DNA of 64,000 bases from Carnegiea gigantea. Taxonomy: Eukaryota > Streptophyta > Magnoliopsida > Caryophyllales > Cactaceae. The DNA lies in NCBI GenBank assembly GCA_029747015.1, contig JAKOGI010000026.1:1517317-1581316 (forward strand). Reading direction: 5' to 3'. The first letter of the stretch is position 1, and every line of letters begins with the position of its first letter. The notes under the pieces were generated by a model that saw only the letters and a list, made by a program, of their open reading frames with translations, had not been told where the DNA came from and made no database searches. A program made the position numbers and the translations under genes. Shown in pieces: positions 1 through 11,309 of this stretch.

Positions 1-706
1 TTTGTTAGGTTGGGTTTAGTTTAGGGTTTTTGCATTTTGTTGATAATTAGTTGTTAATCTTGGTTGCTTGGACTGTGAATAACCCTTTGATGGGTAATTA
101 GATTTGCATTAGACCTAACCACACACAATTCTCAGTTAGAACTTAGAGTTTTTCCACATGCAGGCCAAGTGTTTGATGAAATGCGTGACAGATCTTTCAT
201 TATTGTTTTTGGGCGATTGACTTATGCTGAGAGGTGAGGTCGATTAGCTAGCGTGGGAGAGGGGATAGCCGGGCTCAGGACATGAAAATAGTCCCAATTC
301 TAGCTAGGTCTAAGGGTTGCTAATTTTGTGATCTAATTGGGCTAACCCCATGAAAATAGGCGGTTAGGCTAATTAGGCTCGTTCATGACCCTTGAGAGAG
401 GGCTTGGGTGATCTTTGATGGCGCAATCGACCATCTCTTGTTTTCGGTTGCGGTCAGATAGGTTAGGACTTCTCTTGTCTATTTAGTTAATCGATTGGTT
501 AAATCATAGTCTCAAACCACTTCTTTTCCTTTCATTAGTTTAGTTTAGCTTCGATTTCATTTCCTTTCTTTCACTTGACCTAGATTGAGTCGCTCTAACT
601 AATCCCGGTACTTGAGACCCAACTCTCAGTGGACGACACCCCGAGTACTCAACGATAAAATCTTGCACTTGGGGTTATAAATTTGAAACTCGAATTCTTC
701 CTATCA
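1..706 (+). repeat. 5' LTR (partial) of the Athila-like element
   Basis: Matches about 4117-4825 over its full length with scattered substitutions and ends in CTATCA before the primer site. The first ~650 bp of the LTR lie left of the window. Confidence 0.85.
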
Positions 707-712
707 AGTTTT

Positions 713-730
713 TGGCACCGTTCCTAGGGA
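713..730 (+). other. Primer-binding site, degenerate tRNA-Asp type
   Basis: TGGCACCGTTCCTAGGGA lies seven bases after the end of the 5' LTR. It resembles the TGGCGCCGTTGCCGGGGA primer site of Athila/TAT elements with a few substitutions. Confidence 0.65.
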
Positions 731-1034
731 GTTGGCACATTTCAATATTGGAATTTACTTGAGCATTCGAGGCTAGGTCTTAGAAAATCTAAAAAAATTT
801 AAAAAATCAAAAATTTGAAAAAAAAATCAAAATGGCTATTTTCCATTTTCCTCAATTTGAGCACGAACCTTTTTAGTAATATTTGTCTCGATTTAATGAT
901 TATTGTGCTCGGTATGTGCATTTCCCGTATGAAAAATGAAAAATGAAAAATATGCAATGTTGTGCTTGAGAGGATAACATATGAGACCCGAACCACCCTT
1001 AAATCCATGTATTATGGTGGTATGTGTTACTTAG

Positions 1035-2145
1035 ATGTTAATGATATGTGGCACCCGTTTGAGTCATTGGCTTGCTGTTAATGGTACCATGAGCAGGCTA
1101 GTGAGTCTTTTGAGTGCTCTTCCCCCACTTCCTATAATTTTCATGCTTTTTCTCCTCCTATGTGCTCTTATTGTTCATTTTTTGTCCACGATGCAAATTC
1201 TTATCCCTATTATGATATTTCTGATGAATGTTATGCTAAGCTTGCAGCCATGATAGGGACAATGAATGAGCGACTTGAGAGTTTTGATCGTAAGATGAGG
1301 GAGAGTGGCCTATTGCATGACACCGACCCTAGTCCATCTTCTCCTAGACTGAGATCAGTCTCTATGATGATTATGAGTCTTCCCTTCCCCTAGAATCGAG
1401 TTTTATTGATGTTACACCTTCTATCGACCTTGGGAAAGCGTTTGACCCTCCCTTGACTCCTTCGTCACTTGTCACTCCATCATTGCCTAGCACACCTAGA
1501 GACACTACTGAGGGTGCCTTGCGCTTCCTTTCTGCTCCCCTCCCTTTAGCTCAGTGCATGAGGTTAGAGATGGGTGAGTCTCCTAGGGGTGGCGCATGTT
1601 TTGTTGAGGATGATTCGCTTGATTGGTCAGGCGATATTGCACTATTAGAGCCTTCTTTTGAGGAGTTATATAGTGATAATGTGAAGGTTGATGCAGCTCC
1701 TAGCATTACGCATACAGACCCCATTCACACCGAGCCACTTGATTTGGTCCCCCTTTCATCCCCCTTCCTTCCCACCACCCCCTCATTTGCATGAATTTCA
1801 TGAGTTCCTAGGTGATATTAGCAGATTTCACCCTCATTTGATCCATATTGTGCATACCTAGAGGACTTGCCTAGGAAAGTCACATGGAATACTTTCTTCG
1901 ATCATGCTTTCGACTTTTTTTATGGCATTTGATAAGTTTAAGAGGGCACTAACTTTGTTTTCTCCATCTTTGCTAGTGTTCTCTTATTCACACTATTCTG
2001 AGATGCATAGAACAGTGCACGATATGCTCTTACGAGTATTGATCGCACCCGAGTTGACGACTCACATCTTGAGAGACAAGGAGTGGCTGATGCTCCTTGC
2101 ACCCTGGTGGCATAGTTCGGGTACAATCAGTACCCGACCTGGTAT
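1035..2145 (+). pseudogene. Decayed internal ORF of unknown function in the Athila-like element
   Basis: Consecutive open segments (1160-1393, 1453-1794, 1904-2145) read as one gene broken by a few frame changes and stops. The amino-terminal part is Cys/His/Tyr-rich (CSYCSFFVHD). A charged stretch follows (TMNERLESFDRKMRE), then a long Ser/Pro/Thr- and Asp/Glu-rich middle (EDDSLDWSGD). The carboxy-terminal part is more hydrophobic and charged (FDKFKRALTLFSPSL ... RDKEWLMLLAPWWHSS). I do not recognise a gag, zinc-knuckle, protease or polymerase motif. Its place between primer site and purine tract makes it the only protein the element could have encoded. It could be a highly diverged gag or a lineage-specific accessory protein. 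Confidence 0.5.
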
Positions 2146-3430
2146 AATTGTTCTAACTCTTCTCACTTCTTTTTATTTTTTCTCTTTTTCTTTTTTGTTT
2201 AGTTGTGGATATTCAGTTGTGTTTTTGGTTGGTGATCATTTTGAGGTGAAATTTGGGATGTTGTTGAGCCATTGATGGCTATGATCACCATTTTTTCTGT
2301 TTTTGTGGATATTTGTATTTTATGATTGGTGGTATTGTTGCAGTGGTAGTGACTCCTTGGCTCTCAATGAGCACATTGTGAGATTTAGGTATGGGGGTGG
2401 GAAGTTATATACCCTTTTTGTGTATATTTTTGTGAAATTTTTTCATTTTTTCAAATTTGTATAGCTTTTTCTTCTTGGCTTTGGGGGATTTTTGTGCCAT
2501 TGTGATTGGTTTTTGATCCTTGATAGCTTAGTTGTTAGCTTGTATATAGGTTGAATATGCATAATGGAACACTTGTCTACAATGTAGTCTCCGATCTCTT
2601 ATAATAACTTCATTTCACATGTGCAGTTTTGTACTTACCTTGTTACACTTAATCATCGACTTTTGGTGTTAGTTGTTGAGATTTGGTTTGGGGACATTTT
2701 ACTTGGTTGATTGACTTCCAGCTTTGGCTTCATTATGAGAAAAAGAAAAAAATGAGAAAAATAAGAAGTGCAAAAATGAGCTTAACTCTGGTACCTCTAT
2801 TTGGACTTGAATAAGTGCCTTACACATCCAAATAAAACTCCTGAATAGGGAAGAAGTCTGAATATATACTAACTTGTTCATCCGGGAGTTCAAGGCCTAA
2901 TAAGCCAAGAACTACCCACCCATGCCAAGGAGCATAAGGAGAAAAGCGAAGAAAAGGAAGAAAAGAAAAGAAAAAAAAGCGAGCAAAAATAAAGGAAGTC
3001 AAAAGCCAAGTGGAGATGACCTTTTACCCGATTTTAGCCTAGTATTAGGAGTCAATACACCTTACACGGAGCACCAAGGTGCGCAAATCGCGTCATTATA
3101 TTGTGTGGGGTGGAAAATGAGGGTCGGGGTTCATGTGTAGCCTGTGTATGTCGTGAATGCATATTTTGCTTGTATATGATGTTAGAGTGATAAAATTGAT
3201 CTACATGTGTATATATTTTTTCCCTTTGCCTTGTATATATATTTTGTTTTGAAAAATCCAAAAATACTTCAAAGATTTTATGGGTATATCTTCTGCAAAC
3301 CCTCACGAGACCTCACTCGTCCACTTAGGGGAACCAAGGGGTTTAACAGGCTTGTTGCATGCGTTAAATACAACCATGATTCCTACAGCGATGAGTTAGG
3401 GTCTTAGGTCAGATTTTTTTTTTTTGGGCT
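2146..3430 (+). other. Non-coding 3' interior of the Athila-like element
   Basis: AT-rich sequence with no open frame that I can support. A purine-rich, lysine-codon-rich stretch (about 2920-3000) and a T-run near 3411 precede the polypurine tract. Confidence 0.5.
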
Positions 3431-3463
3431 CGAGGACGAGCAAAAGATCGGTGTGGGGGTATT
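3431..3463 (+). other. Polypurine-tract region of the Athila-like element
   Basis: CGAGGACGAGCAAAAG followed by GTGTGGGGG lies immediately upstream of the 3' LTR start, the usual position of the plus-strand primer in plant gypsy elements. Confidence 0.7.
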
Positions 3464-4825
3464 TGTTAACCCTCAATTGTTGTATTTTATGTTCTTCTTT
3501 CACTTAATTTTAGCTCGTAAAATAACGTAATTTTTATGATTTTTACTTGTTTTATTTACTTTTATAGGTAATAAATCCCATCGAACAAATGTTGCGAAAA
3601 GGAACAAAAGAAGAAGATAAAGCAACGTGCGACGGGGGGCCGGTCGACTGCACGACGACCGTCGCACGCCCTGGCCAACAGCATGCACCAGCCAGCAGCT
3701 GGAGATAGTCGTTAGCCAGGTGAAGGCCATTGCCAGCCCCTGGTGGCGTGCTGCCTTGTTTTTTTTGGCGGTTCGAGTATTTAAGGGATGGGCTTCAGGA
3801 CATTTCGGGGGTTCTCCGATGCGATTTTCTAGGTTAGTTTAGCTTAGGTCTAGCTTCAGAAACCTCATTAGGATTTGTTGGGTTGTTTTCGGAATTCAAG
3901 CATTGTTCATTGAAGTTAATCCAAGCAATCCATAAGTTTTCTCTATCCTCTCTCTCTTCTTATTTCATGTTTATTCTTATTACTCTTGTTTAATCCTGTT
4001 AGTTTAGATTTTATTTAGCTTAAATGTTTAGTTTTTATTATGATTTTATTTTCATTAGTTGTTTTAATCCATGTTAGACTAGATTAATTTTCCCTTTGTT
4101 CATGTTTGTTGAGTTATTTGTTAGCTTAGGTTTAGTTTGGAGTTTTTGCATTTTGTTGATAATTAGTTGTTAATCTTGATTGCTTGGACTGTGAATAATC
4201 CTTTGATGGCTAATTAGACTTGTATTGGACCAAAACACACCCAATTCTCGCTTAGAACTTAGAGTTTTCCCACATGCTCGCCAAGTGTTTGATGAAATGC
4301 TTGAGAGAGCTTTCATTGTTGTTTTTGGGTGATTGACTTATGTCGAGAGGTGAGGTCGATTAGCTAGCACAGGAGAGGGGATAGCCGGGCTCAGGACATG
4401 AAAATAGTCCCAATTCTAGCTAGGTCCGAGGGTGGATGCTAATTTTCCGGTCTAATTAGGTTAACCCTATGAAAATAGGTGGTTAGGTTAATTAGGCTTT
4501 CTCGTGACCCTTGAGAGAGGGTTTGGGTAATCTTTGATGGCGTAATCGATCATATCTAGTTTTCGGTTGAGGTCGGGTAGCTTAGGACTTCTCTTGTCTA
4601 TTTAGTTAATCGATTGGTTAAATCATAGTCTCAAGCCACCTCTTTTGTTTTCATTAGTTTAGTTTAGCTTAGATTTCATTTCCTTTATTCCACTTGGCCT
4701 AGATTGAGCCGCTCTAATTAATCCTGGTATTTAAAATCCAACTCTCAGTGGACGACACCCCGAATACTCGACGATAAGGCCTTGCATTTAGGGTTACAAA
4801 TTTAAAACTCGAACTCTTCCTATCA
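3464..4825 (+). repeat. 3' LTR of the Athila-like element (complete)
   Basis: Starts TGTTAACCC after the purine tract and ends CTATCA, where similarity to the 5' LTR stops. Length is 1,362 bp. The short palindromic TG/CA ends are those expected of LTRs. Confidence 0.8.
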
Positions 4826-4830
4826 CTATT

Positions 4831-4932
4831 TAATAGTGCATAGAGGACAAATATGTAATTATTGTATCCCTAAATGATATATACACAGTACCAGGCTCCC
4901 TAATTGGGTCAAAGCCTTGAATCACATTCACA
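4831..4932 (+). repeat. 5' LTR of Copia A
   Basis: TAATAGTGCATAG ... ATTCACA, 102 bp, repeated at 9932-10032. Very short for a Copia element. It ends directly at the primer site. Confidence 0.85.
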
Positions 4933-4945
4933 TGGTATAAGAGCA
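4933..4945 (+). other. Primer-binding site of Copia A (initiator tRNA-Met type)
   Basis: TGGTATAAGAGCA abuts the 5' LTR and differs by one base from the usual TGGTATCAGAGCA. Confidence 0.85.
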
Positions 4946-5059
4946 AGAGACTGAAACCTAATTTTTCTTCTTTCCTTCCTTTCCACGCAAATTAGGGTCT
5001 CTTGCTCCTCCTTCACCGAAACCCTAGCGTCGCCGTTCTGTCTAGACGTCCCTGCTACT

Positions 5060-6568
5060 ATGTCCACCACTAACGACACTCCTATAATGCCACCGCCGGT
5101 CTCCTTAGTCATTGCATCCATCGCTTTGCAGCCATGCAGTGCTCTGGTGTCATTCGCTTGTCTTTCTACTGTGGCAACGTCGACGTTCTCTATCTTCCCC
5201 GCACCGTCGCAGCCTCCGTCATACCACTCTCTTCCGCCACCCCCTTCAGTGTATCTGGGCCTGTGCCCTCTGATATCTCCTCACTGTATAGCATGGCTGC
5301 CCCCTCCTTCACGTGGTCTTCAGCGCTCTCTAATAGCATGCCCTAACCTGATCCAAGTATCGATTTTGCCTCTGCTACATCGTGGCCCTCTTCGCTCTCC
5401 TTCGGCATTCTTCACACCGAACCTAGCCTCAGTCTCGTTACTGCTGCACTGGCATTTTTTGCCACCCCGACCATGCGACGTGACCCTTCCCTGTGGATTT
5501 CCTCAGGGTCGCATCTCCCTTCGATTCATCTGGTTATATTCTCTATCAATGTCAAGAATTTTGTTACTATTGTCCTTACTACCGTTGAGAATTTCTTGTC
5601 TTGGCGCACTCAGTTTGTTGCTTTTATGGTCACACAATAACTAAGTGATTTTTTTGACGGTACGATTGAGGTTCCAAATATTTCTATTCTTGATTATCAT
5701 GGGGTTCAACACCCCAATCCAACATCTTCCGTTTGGTTACAATTGGATCAACTTATTCGCTCTTAGCTGTTTGCAACTGTTTCGCCTGAATTATTGACTG
5801 AAGTGTATGATTTTCTAGACAAATTTGGGATCGACTAGCTCATCGTTTTAATATTGCTAGTTTAGCACGTGCTATGGATCTTCGGAGGACTTTATCCAAT
5901 TTGTCTAAGGATCCTAAACAAAGTATGGAGGATTATTTAAGGAGTATTAAACATAATGCTGACTCTCTTACTTTCATTCGTACTCCTGTTCCTGACATTG
6001 ATTTAGTTCAGCTGACCTTGAATTGGTTGGATGAAGATGGTCATAATTTAGTCACCACTCTATCCTATGGTACCAACTTGATTACTTTTGATGATCTTCG
6101 ATCCAAGTTGATTCACTGTGAGCAGCGACTAAAGTTCCTACATTCCAAAGATCTTCTTGGTATCCAACATCAGGCTTTTGCCACTTCAGTTGCACCGTCT
6201 AAGTTAGGAAAGTCTACATCAGCATCTCAGTCTACTCGTGGGAATGGTTACAATGGTGGTAACGAAGGAAAAGGCCGCAACAATAATCATAAGGGCAACA
6301 AAAATCAAGGGGGCGGAAACCGTGATTCAAATCAGCATCAGCAACAGTCTTCGAATCGAAGCGTGTCTGCAGGAACTGCTTATGGTAATACTTTTTTTCA
6401 TGGTCTAATATTCTATGTTCATCTCCTTCTGGTACTCACTCTCTTATTGCAGGTAACAACTCCTCTGAAGGGGTCTTAGGCTCTCACCCTAATGCTGTAT
6501 GCTAGATTTGTTTTGCCCCTGGGCGTACTGCTGTAGGTTGCCCTCAGCGTTATACCCCATCTGAAAAT
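5060..6568 (+). pseudogene. Copia A gag (broken)
   Basis: The amino-terminal part (from about 5060) is Ser/Pro-rich and changes frame. The capsid-like segment of the UBN2/gag-polypeptide type is clear at 5874-6370, with MEDYLRSIKHNADSL and FDDLRSKLIHCEQRLKFL. A Gly/Asn/Gln-rich basic tail follows. After a frame change near 6.4 kb comes a CCHC zinc knuckle read as C-stop-ICFAPGRTAVGC, with TAG at 6503-6505 in the second position and the His replaced by Arg. Further stops occur at about 5764 and 5840. Copia B carries TAG at the same knuckle codon. Not functional as it stands. Confidence 0.85.
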
Positions 6569-8337
6569 GTGCCCACCTTTATCACTTTCAATGTCGTTGA
6601 TGCCAATGAATTGGTATGGTATCCTGATTCGACAGCTGCCTCACACATGATTCCATATGAAGGTAACTTACTTTCTAAATCTCTTTACAATGGCACTGAT
6701 AGAGTCCGTGGTGGGAATGGTTCACTTCTCCTGATAAAACATGTTGGCTTTCTTAATATTTCTACAGCTAGTCAGCCTCTTGTCCTGAAAAATGTTTTAC
6801 ATGTTCCTTCTTTAAAGCATAATTTACTGTCTGTTAGACAACTTTGTTAAGATAACAATTGCATAGTTGTGTTTGACGACTCTTCTGTTTGTGTCAAGGA
6901 CAAAACCTCGGGGGTAACACCTTGTTGCATGCTTTGCCTAGTGGAAATGTCTACCCCTTAGCTGTGTCTGAGTCCTCTCCTTCGACCTTTGCTGCTCTTC
7001 TTGATCCAGCAGCCTCTTCGCATCGTCGTCTTGGACATTGTAGAGCTCAGATTTTATCTTCTCATCATACTAGGAACTTAGTTTCATTTCCGCATAAGTT
7101 TCATGATTTTTGTAACTCTTGTTGACTGGAAAAATCTCATAAACTTCCTTTTTAGTTAGTGGAACACTGTTGTCAAAAACCTTTGAAATTAATTCATTCA
7201 GATTTGTAGCAATCTCCTGTTCCTGCTAACATGGGTTACCAGTATCATATTTGTTTTGTGGATGATTTTTCCAGGTATACTTGGGTTTATCCATTAAAGC
7301 GAAAAACAGAGGTTCTCTCTACTTTCTATGCTTTTCAGAAATTATTGGAAAATCTCTTCAATACCAAAATTAAAATGTTCCAAAGTGATGGTGGGCGCGA
7401 ATTTGACAACACTACTCTTGGTGCTCATTTTTTACAACATGGGATAGATTTTTGAAAATCTTGTCCCGACACCCAAGTACAAAATGGGGTCGCTGAATAT
7501 AAGCATCGATATCTCAATGAGATGGCTCGTGCCTTTCTCATTGAGGCTCAGATGCCTGCCTCTTTTTGGGTTGATGCAATACAAACAGCTGTCTTCACCA
7601 TAAATAGGCTTCCTATGCCGATTCTTTACGGCCAATCTCCATTTGAAAAACTGTTTCAAAAGTCTTCTAATTATAACTTTCTTCGAACTTTTGGTTGCGC
7701 CTGTTATCCTAATTTTACTGCCACCTCAGCCAATAAATTGGCACCAAGATCCACTCGTTATCTATTTCTTGGCTATGCCTCCTATTATAAAGGATACAAA
7801 TGTCTTGCTCCTATCACATGAAGAGTTTTTGTGAGTCTTCACGTGATTTTTCATGAACATGAGTTTCCTTACTTAGAGTTTTTTAATAATCCTCACTCTA
7901 CAGTATTCTCGCCCTTGTGTCCATCTCTTGAATGCCTTGTTGAGCTCTCCCACCCCACTCCCACTACTCCGGTTGCTCCTTCCCCCATCACGGCCCAGCC
8001 GACATCGTCCCCTCCTCCTCTCTTGGCTAGCATCCTTTACGGCCCAGCCCCTCCCCATATCAGACCCATAACCCAGCCGCCTCCAGTGTCTTCTCCCTCG
8101 AACCCTAGCCCACATATGGCCTCCCTGCCCTGCTCACCTCGGCCCAAATCTCCTAGCCTAACTATGTCCAGCCCCTCTCCTGCTAGCCCTTTACCCTCGG
8201 ATCACCCATGCTCTTCTACATCTGGCCTAGTGTCCTCCCTGGTTGTTCACCTGAGTCCTCTACCTAGTCCAGCCACATGTATGCCCTCTCCTCCATCTCT
8301 TTCCCTTCCTGGCAATCAGCATCACATGATAACTTGA
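6569..8337 (+). pseudogene. Copia A protease and integrase (broken)
   Basis: The protease segment starts near 6610 with WYPDSTAASHM, where the usual D-S/T-G-A reads DSTA. The GAG-pre-integrase segment has HRRLGH and CNSC. The integrase core follows with DDFSRYTWVYPL and QSDGGREFDN, then NGVAEYKH, where the usual catalytic Glu is retained as AEY. Stops interrupt the frame near 6847, 7123, 7207 and 7453. The carboxy-terminal part (7540-7830) carries FGCACYPN and FLGYASYYKGYKC. From 7870 to 8337 the sequence is a Ser/Pro-rich linker without motifs. Confidence 0.85.
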
Positions 8338-8369
8338 GCCAAAAGTTGTATTAGGAAACCCAACACTAT

Positions 8370-9944
8370 TTTGTCTCTTGACACAAGCATTGTTGGTCTT
8401 GAACCTACTTCTTTTAAGCAAGCTTTTAAAGACTCTAAATGGAAAGAGGCTATGGCTGAGGAATATAATACTTTAATTGCTAATGAGACCTGAGAGTTGG
8501 TTCCACCCCAAACTGGGCAAAATCTTATGGGTTGTAAATGGGTTTATCGAATTAAATTTAGTTCTGATGGTTCTATGGAGAGGCACAAGGCACGGTTGGT
8601 TGCTTTTGGAAATCACCAACAACCTGGCATTGACTACCATGAGACATTTAGTCCAGTAGTCAAACGTCCCACTATTCGCCTTGTCCTGTCTCTGGCCCTC
8701 ACTTTTGGTTGGCCTATTCGACAAATGGACGTTAAGAATGCTTTTCTTCATGGCATTCTTACTGAGAAAGTTTACATGAAACAACCCCCTGGGTTTGTTC
8801 ACCCTCATCTACCTCATCATGTTTATGGACTCAAACAGGCTCTTAGAGCTTGGTTCCATAAATTCAGCAGCTTCCTTCTGTCTCATGGGTTCACCTGTAG
8901 TTCATCTGACACCTCCATGTTTGTTTATCACCACGGTTCTACCATTATGATTTTACTTCTCTATGACGATGACATTATTCTCACTAGTAGTTCCTCTTCA
9001 GTCCTTCATAATTTTATTTCCGTTCTTTCAATACAATTTGCTATGAAGGACTTAGATGACTTACATTATTTTTTGGGTGTTCAGGTGGTACGAACGTATC
9101 AGAGCATATTTTTGACTCAGCAAAAATATGTTCATGACCTTATTCGTAAGTTTCACATGCATACTGCTAAATCTGTTTGTACCCCATCTCTTTCTCGAAC
9201 CTCATTGACCCTCCCTTACAGATGGAGAATTACTTTCTGATCCCACTGAGTACAAAAGTATAGTAGGTGTATTGCAATATTTGACTATGACGAGACCAGA
9301 TAGTGCCTATTCAGTTCATGTAGTCTCCAAATTTATCCATGCTTCCTGTACTACTCACCTCCACGCTGTCAAGCGCATTTTCAGGTACTTGTAGTCTACT
9401 TCAAGTTTTGACTTACAGCTTCGTCCTGCATCTTCTCCTTCGGTCATTATGGCCTATTCAGATGATGACTGGGCCGGTTGCAAGGACTCTTGTCGCTCTA
9501 CCATAGGTTATGCAGTGTTTTTTGGACCCAATCTTATTTCCTGGCGTGCTAATTAAGAAGCAACCCACTGTCTCCAAGTTTTCTACTAAAGCAGAGTATT
9601 GCACTGTCGCTTACACAGTTGCTGAGACTATCTGGATTCGCAAGCTCCTTGATGATCTTGGTATTTGCCTTCCTTCTCCTACTAAGATTTATTGTGATAA
9701 CATCAGTGCCTCCTACATGGCGGTTAATCCAACTCAGCATTATCGTAGTAAACATATAGCGGTTGACTATCATTTTGTACGTGAGCGTGTTGCTTCTGGT
9801 TATCTTGTTGTTCGTTATATTCCTACTAAGTTTAAGTTAGTTAATATTTTTACAAAAGGGTTGTCTTATCAGTTGTTTAATTTTTTTAGGGACAATCTGT
9901 CAGTGCGTTCCGCCAACAGATTGAGGGGGCGTAATAGTATATAG
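8370..9944 (+). pseudogene. Copia A reverse transcriptase and RNase H (broken)
   Basis: The RT starts with FKDSKWKEAMAEEYNTL and shows CKWVYRIKF, KARLVAFG and MDVKNAFLHG. The catalytic motif normally YVDD reads YDDDIIL. Frame changes occur near 9.23 kb and 9.5 kb. The RNase H part has [17 protein letters not shown] and CDNISASYMA, ending with HIAVDYHFVRERV and IFTKGLS, as in other Copia elements. Replaced catalytic residues and stops mean the copy is inactive. Confidence 0.87.
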
Positions 9945-10032
9945 AGGACAAATATGTAATTTTATATCCCTAAATGATGTGTATATAGTGCCAGGCTTCT
10001 TAATTGAGTCAGAGTCTTGAATCACATTCACA
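9932..10032 (+). repeat. 3' LTR of Copia A
   Basis: 101 bp copy of 4831-4932 following the TTGAGGGGGCG purine tract. Confidence 0.85.
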
Positions 10033-10037
10033 GTATT

Positions 10038-11015
10038 TCATGTATGAGTAATCATACAGTTGCCTAACATTTAAAAGAGATATTGTAATATTAAAGAACG
10101 CTATTGGTGATTAGAATAATGTGCATTACAAGTTTAGACTCAGTTCACGATGCATTTTTAATTAGTTGGTTTTCTAAAAATGGACACATTTTTTGGTGTT
10201 TTTTATTTATTTGTTATCTTTCGAAGAACTCTTATTTGTGCACTTGAAACCTTGAACTAACCAAATTAATATCCATTAAATCACATTAAAAATTGAATCC
10301 GACCTATATCTTGAATAGGCCGATCATAACCCTACTCAACTGACTTTATTTGTGAGTCGAACATTACTTGATCTGACTTAAATTATTGTCGAAACATACT
10401 TTTGAATAGACTATAAATATGTAGGAAACAAAGCAACAATTGGAACCGAGGAACTGAAATTCCAACGGCGTGTGACGTGGATATTGGTTCTCCCCAAGGG
10501 ATTGAATGATCCCAGAGAAAACACCAAGGCAGACCTTAAATAGCCAATGAGCCGGGTTCAAGCAGGGCGATCCGGTCTGAACCGGAAGTGGCTTGAGAAG
10601 AAAGCAGAAATACGAATTGCAGTAACCAGAGGGCGCTATGATTTGTGAATTGTGATGTGATGGGATGTGATTGGGGGTTGAGGGAGGGGGAGGGGGAGTG
10701 GGAGTGGGGGACGTTGAGAAGGTGAAAGGCGGGCCACGTGACGTAATCCCGCAGCTCACGTGCAAGCCAAACAAAAGGACATCTCGTCTTTAAAGCACAG
10801 CATGAATCATGATGGGCGTCTCCCCACTCTCTCATCCACACGCAAACAAATAGACAGAAGGCCTGGGTGTTAAAATTACCAAATTTTGTTCGCCAACTCC
10901 ATTTGATGTTAATTTTTTGTTCTTTAAAATACAAAATATTGAATATTTGTTGTCCAACGTTTTTTTATATAAATTAGTAGTTTAAAATACAATAGAAGTA
11001 TGCTTTTTACAATAT
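10038..11015. other. Intergenic stretch without a supported gene
   Basis: Low-complexity G-rich (about 10670-10720) and AT-rich sequence. Open frames on the - strand here are short and compositionally biased. The only notable feature is the pair of CACGTG motifs listed separately. Confidence 0.5.
10735..10762. promoter_or_regulatory. Pair of G-boxes with an extra ACGT core
   Basis: CACGTG at 10735-10740, ACGT at 10741-10744 and CACGTG at 10757-10762 lie within 28 bp. CACGTG/ACGT cores bind plant bZIP and bHLH factors. No nearby gene is recognisable, so a regulatory role is only a possibility. Confidence 0.3.
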
Positions 11016-11018
11016 TTA

Positions 11019-11306
11019 GGGTATGTTTTTTTTGTTGGAAAATATAGATTAATAAATGGGTGAAGTTGGTTGAGATTAATTAAAATAGGTTGAAGTAAGT
11101 ATTTTTTTATTGAAGTGGGGTTGAAGTGATGGGTAAAAGTTGGTTAAAATAGTGGGAAGTGGATTGAAGTTGGTTGACGCAGGTCGAAATAGGTTAAAGT
11201 AGGTTGAAATGAGTATTTTATTATTAAAGTTGGTGAAGTGGGTTGAAATGAATTGAAATTGATTAAAGTTGATAAATTAGAATTTATCAACAAAAAGAAC
11301 AGGGCC
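11019..11306. mobile_element. PIF/Harbinger-type MITE, GGTTGAAGT-rich
   Basis: 288 bp flanked by TTA on both sides (11016-11018, 11307-11309). The ends form an imperfect inverted repeat: GGGTATGTTTTTTTTGTTGG at the left and, read in reverse complement, GGCCCTGTTCTTTTTGTTGA at the right. TTA duplication and GG(G/C)C-TGTT ends fit PIF/Harbinger MITEs. The interior is a run of degenerate GGTTGAAGTAGG-like units with no coding capacity. A relative lies at 48903-49147 in opposite orientation. Confidence 0.75.
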
Positions 11307-11309
11307 TTA

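Larger units (their letters stand above)
1..4825 (+). mobile_element. Non-autonomous Athila/TAT-like gypsy LTR element (5' end outside window)
   Basis: The same roughly 700 bp sequence occurs at 1-706 and 4117-4825 and defines two LTRs; the complete 3' LTR runs from TGTTAACC to CTATCA. Just inside the 5' LTR is a degenerate primer site of the tRNA-Asp type used by Athila/TAT elements. The 3' LTR is preceded by a GAGGACGAGCAAAAG ... GTGTGGGGG stretch, which is typical of that group. The 2.76 kb interior has no recognisable protease, reverse transcriptase, RNase H or integrase, only one decayed ORF. I infer a non-autonomous derivative that relied on proteins of a related element. Its target duplication cannot be tested because the left end is missing. 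Confidence 0.8.
4831..10032 (+). mobile_element. Copia A: Ty1/Copia retrotransposon with ~100 bp LTRs, degenerate
   Basis: Two LTRs of 102 and 101 bp flank a gag-protease-integrase-RT-RNase H region in Copia order on the + strand. The primer site follows the 5' LTR, and a TTGAGGGGGCG purine tract precedes the 3' LTR. Flanks read CTATT (4826-4830) and GTATT (10033-10037), a target duplication with one change. By eye the LTRs differ at about 14 positions, mostly C/T and G/A, so the copy is old. It begins five bases after the Athila-like 3' LTR. LTR ends are TA...CA rather than TG...CA. It is a relative of Copia B (42924-48431). Confidence 0.9.

Noticed and set aside
1035..2145. Envelope-like gene of an Athila element
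   Set aside because: No signal peptide, membrane segment pattern or position after pol; the ORF follows the primer site directly.
10364..10934. Overlapping - strand ORFs with Pro/Ser/Thr runs
   Set aside because: Composition follows the G-rich + strand; frames overlap each other and show no motif.
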